Assembly (NCBI GenBank): GCA_023131705.1
Contig: JAGLZG010000104.1
Location: 1 to 7,392, forward strand
From: Nanobdellota archaeon
Lineage (GTDB): Archaea > Nanobdellota > Nanobdellia > Woesearchaeales > B3-WOES
DNA length: 7,392 nucleotides
Reading direction: 5' to 3'
The notes beneath the pieces are model-generated. The model did not search any database and was not told where the DNA came from. It saw nothing but the letters and a program-made list of their open reading frames with translations. Both the position numbers and the translations under genes were made by a program. This document shows, piece by piece, positions 1-4,183 of this stretch (positions within the stretch are counted from its first letter, which is position 1; each line of letters begins with the position of its first letter).

Positions 1-2
1 TA

Positions 3-1382
3 TTCAAAAGCATAATAATGAACCTGCCTGAAGTGGCAGGGCCTACCCAGAAAAGGCTTTCTTTTAAGGAAAAACTAAAATGGACATTAATAATTCTTGT
101 TATATTTTTTGTGTTAGGTATGATTCCCTTATTTGGGCTGGATCCCCAGAGCACATTCAGGTTTGAGCAGTTAGCTGTAATCCTGGCTGCTAAGTTTGGT
201 TCAATAATCAGCTTAGGTATCGGTCCTATTGTTACTGCTTCAATCGTTTTGCAGTTATTGAATGGCTCTGGTATTGTAAAATTTGATTTACACACTCCAG
301 AAGGAAAGAGAAATTTCCAGGGTGTACAAAAACTGTTAGCTATCTTTTTTGTTATATTCGAGGCTATAATATATGTATATATGGGAGGATTAACTCCACC
401 ATCTGCTTATCTTGGAACTGGTTTGTATCCTCAACTGCAGTTATTGCTTGTTTTCCAGCTGTTTTTAGGGGGAATACTGATAATGTTTATGGATGAAGTA
501 ATCAGCAAATGGGGTTTTGGTTCTGGTATCAGCTTATTTATTGCAGCAGGTGTTTCCCAGGAGATATTTGTAAGAGCTTTGAGTCCAATGCCTTCTCCAA
601 CTAATCCTGGTATTGCAGTAGGCGCTATACCTGCCCTATTTCAGAGCCTGGCTGGCGGTGATCCTGTTACAGCCGGTTTGATGCTTGCCAGTGTTATATC
701 AACAGTGCTTGTTTTTGTCATTGCTGTCTTTGTCCAGGCAATGAAGGTTGAGATACCTCTAAGCTTTGGAAGGATTAGGGGGCATGGCATAAGATGGCCT
801 TTGGCATTTATCTATACATCCAATATTCCTGTTATATTAGTAGCTGCTTTGATGGCTAATGTCCAGTTATGGGCAAGATTACTGCAGAACTGGGGGCATC
901 CTATCTTGGGAACATTTATTGGAAATACTCCTGCATCCGGGTTGGTAGCATGGCTTTACTCTCCTGATATTGTTGGCAAGTTAATCAAAGGAAACCTGAT
1001 TTTTTCTGATGTTGGCCATGGCCTGGTCTATCTGTTGTTTATGATGGGCGGCGCTGTTATATTCAGTATTTTTTGGGTTCAGACAGCCGGAATGGATGCA
1101 AGAAGCCAGGCAACTAATATAATGTCATCTGGTTTGCAGATACCTGGATTTAGAAAAGACCAGAGGATTTTAGAGAGAGTGCTTAACAGATATATATGGC
1201 CTTTAACCATCATGGGGGCATTGACAGTTGGTTTTTTAGCTGGGTTGGCTGATTTAACAGGAGCTTTGTCAAGGGGAACTGGAATATTATTAGCTGTTAT
1301 GATTATTTACAGGCTGTATGAGGAAGTAGCAAAACAGCATATGATGGATATGCATCCAATGATGAGGAGGTTTATGGAATAG
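3..1382 (+). CDS. secY: Protein translocase subunit SecY (Sec61 alpha), 5' end probably outside the window
   Basis: Central pore of the Sec translocon in the cytoplasmic membrane, which passes or laterally releases nascent proteins together with SecE and Sec61-beta. Counting from the first ATG (position 18, 454 aa), ten hydrophobic segments lie near residues 21-40, 66-84, 104-122, 137-157, 168-185, 218-240, 261-283, 332-353, 393-413 and 417-435. Family blocks are GIGPIVTASIVLQLL (68-82), GFGSGISLFIAAGVSQ (166-181), SNIPVILVAAL (268-278) and the cytosolic loop starting GFRK (377-380) before the ninth segment. The reading frame is open from the ATG back to the window edge (...FKSII-M), and archaeal SecY proteins carry an amphipathic N-terminal helix before the LPEV motif. 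The ATG at 18 is therefore probably internal and the real start lies upstream. The C-terminus is Met-rich (six Met in residues 442-453). No adk follows; the next genes are on the other strand. Family assignment is certain, the start is not. Confidence 0.97.
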   Translation, partial: FKSIIMNLPEVAGPTQKRLSFKEKLKWTLIILVIFFVLGMIPLFGLDPQSTFRFEQLAVILAAKFGSIISLGIGPIVTASIVLQLLNGSGIVKFDLHTPEGKRNFQGVQKLLAIFFVIFEAIIYVYMGGLTPPSAYLGTGLYPQLQLLLVFQLFLGGILIMFMDEVISKWGFGSGISLFIAAGVSQEIFVRALSPMPSPTNPGIAVGAIPALFQSLAGGDPVTAGLMLASVISTVLVFVIAVFVQAMKVEIPLSFGRIRGHGIRWPLAFIYTSNIPVILVAALMANVQLWARLLQNWGHPILGTFIGNTPASGLVAWLYSPDIVGKLIKGNLIFSDVGHGLVYLLFMMGGAVIFSIFWVQTAGMDARSQATNIMSSGLQIPGFRKDQRILERVLNRYIWPLTIMGALTVGFLAGLADLTGALSRGTGILLAVMIIYRLYEEVAKQHMMDMHPMMRRFME

Positions 1383-1470
1383 GTTTTTCAATTATTGATT
1401 CCCTTCGGAGAATATAACAGGAATTTCCGATGTTAACACTATTAACTAAATCTGTTTTAGAATGTATTAT

Positions 1471-1487
1471 AGTTAATGTTATTAACT
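1471..1487. repeat. Perfect 7-bp inverted repeat in the secY/nucleotidyltransferase gap
   Basis: AGTTAAT (1471-1477) and ATTAACT (1481-1487) are separated by GTT, giving an AT-rich hairpin that overlaps the stop codon of the nucleotidyltransferase (1482-1484). The rest of the 99-bp convergent spacer (1383-1481) holds a T5 run just after the secY stop (1384-1388), which could serve as a weak archaeal U-run terminator, and another ATTAACT at 1441-1447. No T-run follows the hairpin on either strand, so it does not look like an intrinsic terminator. Seven AT-rich base pairs can arise by chance. Confidence 0.4.
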
Positions 1488-2048
1488 CATTAATACTCTT
1501 TTGATTTCATACCTTACATCCCATTTTTCAAATATCTCTTTTAGTAAATTCTCTTTTTCTGTTGGTATGATTATTGATCCTGTCCCCAAAAACATTCCCT
1601 GGACTTCTTTCAGAACTCCTTTTTGGCCATACCTTCCTTTTAGCAAATAATGAAACTTGACCCTTTTTGAAGGTGAAAAATGTTTTAAGGTGTAAATGAA
1701 TAAACTCTTATTTTCAAAACCCATGATAGATGAGAAGGGCTTGTTATTCTTTATGCTGTACCCTTCATTTAATAGTGTTTTTGCGAGAGTATTTCCTTTG
1801 ATAAAAGAACCCGATGTTAATATATTTATGTGTGATTCTAATTTAAGTCTGTCTGTTAATTTGCCTAGTGAATCTACTAAATCCAGACTTTTTGCCTCAT
1901 GATCATCTTTAACAAGTATGCAGAGGTCTATATCATTTGGATTAAATTTTTCTCTTGCAGAAGAGCCAAATAATATAACATCTAAAACTTTATTTTCTTT
2001 TATCCAAACCTTAATTTTTTTTGCTACCAAGGACAATTCTTTTTGCAT
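1482..2048 (-). CDS. Two-domain nucleotidyltransferase (MNT-type) with unnamed C-terminal domain
   Basis: The N-terminal half (about residues 1-80 of 188) has the Pol-beta-type nucleotidyltransferase signature: G28-S29-S30-A31-R32, then D39-I40-D41-L42 preceded by PN, which provides the G-S pair and two metal-binding carboxylates. In the strand where a third carboxylate is often found (SHINIL, about 72-77) I see Asn, not Asp or Glu. Residues 110-188 form a second domain with a regular pattern (KRVKFHYLLKGR, GVLKE, LGTGSIIIP, W-x-VRYEIKRVL) that I cannot name. The start is the ATG at 2048, because AGAGG (2055-2059) sits 6 nt upstream; an in-frame TTG at 2054 is possible but less likely. The gene overlaps the end of the HEPN gene by 38 bp and is surely co-transcribed with it. 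HEPN/MNT pairs are known as toxin-antitoxin modules in which MNT modifies the HEPN partner. Whether that holds here is inference, since the partner lacks the RNase motif. Confidence 0.85.
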   Translation of the reverse strand: MQKELSLVAKKIKVWIKENKVLDVILFGSSAREKFNPNDIDLCILVKDDHEAKSLDLVDSLGKLTDRLKLESHINILTSGSFIKGNTLAKTLLNEGYSIKNNKPFSSIMGFENKSLFIYTLKHFSPSKRVKFHYLLKGRYGQKGVLKEVQGMFLGTGSIIIPTEKENLLKEIFEKWDVRYEIKRVLMS

Positions 2049-2358
2049 TTTCAACCTCTGTTTTGACGAGACTTGCCGTTGTTTCGCTTATTTCTTTGCT
2101 GTAGGAATCCCTATAAAACCTGAATAATTTGGAAGCGATATTGTATAGTAGGGGAGAAGTTTTTCTTAATAGTTCAAATCTTTCAGAATGATTTGCTCCT
2201 ATCTTGTTTAATTTTCTTACTAATTCAAGATCACAAAGCTCAACTAATGTTTTATAATATAAAGTAACTGCTGTGTTGAATTTTCTATTTTTGAAAGCGT
2301 ATTCTGCCATCTCTAAATATTCTTTTAAATTTTTTTCAATAATATCTTTTTCAGGCAT
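2011..2358 (-). CDS. HEPN-like helical protein, partner of the nucleotidyltransferase
   Basis: A 115-aa, apparently all-helical protein. A first helix (about 8-24, LKEYLEMAEYAF) is followed by a second (27-48, NTAVTLYYKTLVELCDLEL), a loop with NHSERF (56-61), and a third and fourth helix (64-85 and 87-108), the layout of small HEPN proteins. The tandem position before a nucleotidyltransferase supports HEPN. The canonical HEPN RNase motif R-X4-6-H is absent: the only histidine is H57, and the nearest upstream Arg (R48) is eight residues away. The late helix has R80, R83 and Y86 (RFYRDSY) but no His. It is therefore probably not a classical HEPN ribonuclease; it may be a regulatory or binding partner, or use another site. 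The start ATG has a TATA box at leaderless distance and no Shine-Dalgarno. The gene ends in an A8 tract just before its TAA, inside the next gene. Confidence 0.72.
   Translation of the reverse strand: MPEKDIIEKNLKEYLEMAEYAFKNRKFNTAVTLYYKTLVELCDLELVRKLNKIGANHSERFELLRKTSPLLYNIASKLFRFYRDSYSKEISETTASLVKTEVENAKRIVLGSKKN
2055..2059 (-). promoter_or_regulatory. Shine-Dalgarno site for the nucleotidyltransferase
   Basis: AGAGG on the minus strand lies 6 nt before the ATG at 2048 and inside the HEPN coding sequence. It decides between the ATG at 2048 and the upstream in-frame TTG at 2054, which would leave no room for a ribosome binding site. It fits a second gene of an operon, translated from an internal site. 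Confidence 0.6.
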
Positions 2359-2380
2359 TTAATAATATTAACTTTAAGCT

Positions 2381-2396
2381 ACTATTTAAGGTTTTT
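2381..2396 (-). promoter_or_regulatory. Archaeal BRE/TATA promoter of the HEPN-nucleotidyltransferase operon
   Basis: On the minus strand the sequence reads AAAAACC followed by TTAAATAGT, a purine-rich BRE-like block and a TATA-like box. The box centre is about 27 nt before the HEPN ATG, so with the usual archaeal TATA-to-start spacing the mRNA would begin within a few bases of the ATG (leaderless). The AAACCTT core recurs before DUF106 and eL34. Confidence 0.55.
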
Positions 2397-2482
2397 GGTT
2401 AATAATGTTATCTTTATGTTTTCATGAAGATTTTAGTGTTAGTGAGATATGCCATAATAATGCACACATTTCCAAATCATAC

Positions 2483-2497
2483 AAAACCTTTATAAAT
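2483..2497 (+). promoter_or_regulatory. Archaeal BRE/TATA promoter of the DUF106 insertase
   Basis: AAAACC (2483-2488) is followed by TTTATAAAT (2489-2497), close to the archaeal TATA consensus. The box centre at about 2493 predicts transcription starting at about 2519, 2-3 nt before the ATG at 2522. This argues for a leaderless mRNA and against the in-frame ATG at 2405, which lies upstream of the promoter. Confidence 0.7.
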
Positions 2498-2521
2498 CCC
2501 GACTTTTTCTATGTTTATGAA

Positions 2522-3268
2522 ATGTTAGAAGGCTTATTAAACCCAGTATTGTATCCTTTGCTTAAACTTGGTTATACCTGGGCATTGGTTGTTATTTCTC
2601 TTCTTGTTGCATTAATCATCACATTAATCTATAAATATACAACTAACCAAAGCCTAATGAAAGACTTAAAGGGGGAGTTAAAGGCTTTCCAGAAAGAGAT
2701 TAAAGAGCTAAAACATGATCCTAAGAAAGCAATGGCTGTCCAGAAAGAGATGATGCAGACTAATATGAAGTACATGATGCACAGCTTTAAGCCAATGCTT
2801 TTTACTTTTTTGCCAATAATACTTATATTTGGATGGATGAATGTCCATATCGGTTATTATCCTATAATGCCTGACCAGGAGTTTTCAGTCACAATGAATT
2901 TTAAGGATGGCACTAGCGGCAATGTTGAGCTTATAGCTCCAGAAGGTATTATTGTTGTTAATGGAATAAACCAGGAAATTAAGGCTAAGCAAGCTACTTT
3001 TTTTATGAAGGGTATGGAAGGGAAACATGCCATAGGTTACGAGTTTAATGGAGATACATATTATAATGATATTTTGATTACTTATGAAAAAGAGTATGTA
3101 AGGCCTGATAAGAGTGTAAGAAAGAATGATGTAAATACAATAAAGACTAATCTTGAGCCTGTATTGCCTTTAAACCTTGGTTTTCATAAGTTTGGATGGT
3201 TAGGAAGCTATATAATATTCTCCATGATATTCAGCAGTATTTTGAGAAAGCTGATGAAGGTTTATTAG
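2522..3268 (+). CDS. EMC3/TMCO1-like membrane insertase, DUF106 family (archaeal YidC-like)
   Basis: A 248-aa member of the archaeal DUF106 family, related to the Oxa1/YidC/EMC3 insertases that help insert membrane proteins alongside the ribosome and SecY. It has three hydrophobic segments (about 18-38, 89-110, 223-243). A charged cytosolic coiled-coil hairpin lies between the first two (42-80, rich in Lys/Glu), a Met-rich stretch at 71-92 holds seven Met, and a beta-rich domain at about 115-200 is predicted to be outside the membrane. The end, FGWLGSYIIFSMIF...LRKLMKVY, is typical of the family. I chose the ATG at 2522 because a TATA box sits at leaderless distance. A longer frame from 2405 would add 39 residues with no family resemblance and would start upstream of the promoter. 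In many archaea this gene lies between adk and eL34; here eL34 follows but adk does not precede. No catalytic site is expected. Confidence 0.92.
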   Translation: MLEGLLNPVLYPLLKLGYTWALVVISLLVALIITLIYKYTTNQSLMKDLKGELKAFQKEIKELKHDPKKAMAVQKEMMQTNMKYMMHSFKPMLFTFLPIILIFGWMNVHIGYYPIMPDQEFSVTMNFKDGTSGNVELIAPEGIIVVNGINQEIKAKQATFFMKGMEGKHAIGYEFNGDTYYNDILITYEKEYVRPDKSVRKNDVNTIKTNLEPVLPLNLGFHKFGWLGSYIIFSMIFSSILRKLMKVY

Positions 3269-3301
3269 TTTTAATGGTATTTTTGTGATTTGCTGTAAAT
3301 C

Positions 3302-3386
3302 TTTTTTATATAAAATCATTATGATTCTGTATAAATACATACAATTTTTCTGTATAAATATGTACAGTAATATGTATAATTTTTTT
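3302..3386 (+). terminator. Cluster of T-runs after the DUF106 gene, likely U-run terminators
   Basis: Three T-runs occur in the gap: T6 at 3302-3307, T5 at 3345-3349 and T7 at 3380-3386. Archaeal RNA polymerase commonly terminates at such U-runs without a hairpin, and a fresh promoter follows before eL34. This is inferred from runs alone; the region is generally AT-rich. Confidence 0.4.
3325..3366. repeat. Twin 19-bp direct repeat containing TATA-like boxes
   Basis: The unit at 3325-3343 (TTCTGTATAAATACATACA) returns at 3348-3366 with 17 of 19 identical bases, one unit every 23 bp. Each copy carries TATAAATA and short inverted arms (TGTAT/ATACA in the first, TGTACA in the second). A weaker relative, ATGTATAA, follows at 3372-3379. 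The repeats lie 45-85 bp upstream of the eL34 promoter. They may be tandem alternative promoters or binding sites for a regulator; the sequence alone does not decide. Confidence 0.6.
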
Positions 3387-3410
3387 GGAGGTATACGTCT
3401 ACAAAAAAAC

Positions 3411-3425
3411 AAACCTTTTTAAATA
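3411..3425 (+). promoter_or_regulatory. Archaeal BRE/TATA promoter of the eL34-eL14 unit
   Basis: AAACC (3411-3415) runs straight into TTTTTAAATA (3416-3425). The box centre at about 3421 predicts a transcription start at or next to the eL34 ATG (3446), again a leaderless arrangement; no Shine-Dalgarno precedes that ATG. The motif matches the promoters of the HEPN and DUF106 genes. Confidence 0.65.
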
Positions 3426-3445
3426 CCCCTTGAATTCTGATTATT

Positions 3446-3712
3446 ATGGTAACAGGGAGACAGAAAAGCAGGACTTTAAGAAGGGTTCATAGGAGAACAC
3501 CTGGTGGAAAGACTGTTTTGCATTATAAGAAAAGAAAGCCATCTAAGGCAAAGTGCGGTAGATGCGGGGATATACTCAAAGGCATAAAAAGCGAAAGGCC
3601 TTATAAGATGCAGAACATGGCTAAAACAAAGAAAACTGTTTCAAGGCCTTATGGCGGAAATCTATGCAGCAAGTGCATGAGAGCGGTTATTAAAGAAAAG
3701 ATAAAACAATAA
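3446..3712 (+). CDS. rpl34e: Large-subunit ribosomal protein eL34 (L34e)
   Basis: An 88-aa basic protein of the large ribosomal subunit, found in archaea and eukaryotes but not bacteria. The N-terminus LRRVHRRTPGGKTVLHYKKRKP (residues 11-32) is the family hallmark. A zinc ribbon follows, formed by C37-x-x-C40 and C74-x-x-C77, all four ligands present, with RPYGG just before the second pair. Length is normal for archaeal eL34. The start is supported by a TATA box at leaderless distance. It shares an apparent transcript with eL14 55 bp downstream. In many archaea a cytidylate kinase gene sits between the two; here the gap is far too short for one. Confidence 0.95.
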   Translation: MVTGRQKSRTLRRVHRRTPGGKTVLHYKKRKPSKAKCGRCGDILKGIKSERPYKMQNMAKTKKTVSRPYGGNLCSKCMRAVIKEKIKQ

Positions 3713-3754
3713 AATCTCCTGGATTATTGGTGACAAATCCGGATTATGGAGATT
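3713..3754 (+). promoter_or_regulatory. Potential RNA hairpin in the eL34-eL14 spacer, abutting the eL14 Shine-Dalgarno
   Basis: The element begins right after the eL34 stop. The outer arms AATCTCC (3713-3719) and GGAGATT (3748-3754) are perfectly complementary over 7 bp. Inside them, GGATT (3721-3725) can pair with AATCC (3736-3740), and AATCCGGATT (3736-3745) is itself a perfect palindrome. The 3' arm ends directly against the GGAGGA of eL14. The 5' arm's TCTCC could instead pair with GGAGG of the Shine-Dalgarno (one G-U pair), so two exclusive folds are possible. A role in controlling eL14 translation is inference. Confidence 0.45.
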
Positions 3755-3760
3755 GGAGGA
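3755..3760 (+). promoter_or_regulatory. Shine-Dalgarno site of eL14
   Basis: GGAGGA lies 7 nt before the ATG at 3768. It fixes that ATG as the start and rules out the in-frame TTG at 3753, which would place the ribosome binding site inside the coding sequence. It is the strongest such site in the window, in contrast to the apparently leaderless genes. Confidence 0.8.
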
Positions 3761-3767
3761 ATATAAA

Positions 3768-4181
3768 ATGATTGAAGTCGGAAGATTAGTTGTGAAGATT
3801 GCTGGCAGAGATGCTGACTTGAAAGGAATAGTTGTTGAAATTCTTGAAAATAATTATGTGCTAATTGACGGTCAGGTCAGGAGAAGAAAGTGCAATATAA
3901 TGCATCTTGAACCTTTGGATAAAGTTCTTAAGATTCCTAAGAAAGCAACTCATGAAGAAGTTGTTGCAGCTCTGAAAAAAGAAGGGATTGAAGTAAAGGC
4001 AAAGAAGAAAAAAGAAGCTGAAAAAGGAGAAAGACCCAGAAAACAGAGAAAAACAAAAAAGAAAGAAGTTGCTGAAGAAGCTAAAGAGATAAAACCAAAG
4101 GAAGAAAAAGTAAAGAAAGAGACAAAGGTCAAAGAAGTTAAAAAGGAGAAGCCTAAGAAAGAAATTAAAGATAAGAAATAA
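3768..4181 (+). CDS. rpl14e: Large-subunit ribosomal protein eL14 (L14e) with long charged tail
   Basis: A 137-aa protein. Residues 1-75 are the eL14 KOW/SH3-like core: MIEVGRLVVKIAGRDAD (1-17), VVEILENNYVLIDG (22-35), RRRKCNIMHLEPLDK (38-52), then a short helix region (THEEVVAALKKEG). It belongs to the large ribosomal subunit and is absent from bacteria. From about residue 77 to the end the protein is almost only Lys, Glu, Arg, Ala and Val, with repeated KKE/VKEVKKEK-like pieces. Archaeal eL14 usually ends soon after the core, so about 60 residues are extra. Such tails may bind rRNA or be disordered. The start is decided by the Shine-Dalgarno at 3755-3760. The stop codon is only 2 bp from the stop of pheT on the other strand. 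The genes usually beside it, cmk and cbf5, are absent. Confidence 0.93.
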   Translation: MIEVGRLVVKIAGRDADLKGIVVEILENNYVLIDGQVRRRKCNIMHLEPLDKVLKIPKKATHEEVVAALKKEGIEVKAKKKKEAEKGERPRKQRKTKKKEVAEEAKEIKPKEEKVKKETKVKEVKKEKPKKEIKDKK

Positions 4182-4183
4182 CT

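Noticed and set aside
1405..1431. Hairpin TCGGA...TCCGA after secY as a terminator
   Set aside because: Only 5 bp with a long loop and no T-run after it; not distinguishable from chance.
1696..2127. Two plus-strand frames of about 68 codons across the HEPN/nucleotidyltransferase pair
   Set aside because: They are antisense to two genes with recognisable motifs and show no start signals.
3325..3366. CRISPR-like array
   Set aside because: Only two imperfect 19-bp units with a 4-bp gap between them; no spacers of suitable length and no cas genes.
3200..3412. 70-codon minus-strand frame over the DUF106-eL34 gap
   Set aside because: It overlaps the end of DUF106 and the repeat/T-run region. Its composition follows the AT-rich DNA and there is no domain or start signal.
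3950..4132. 60-codon minus-strand frame within eL14
   Set aside because: It is the complement of the Lys/Glu codons (a Phe/Ser-rich artefact) and has no family resemblance.
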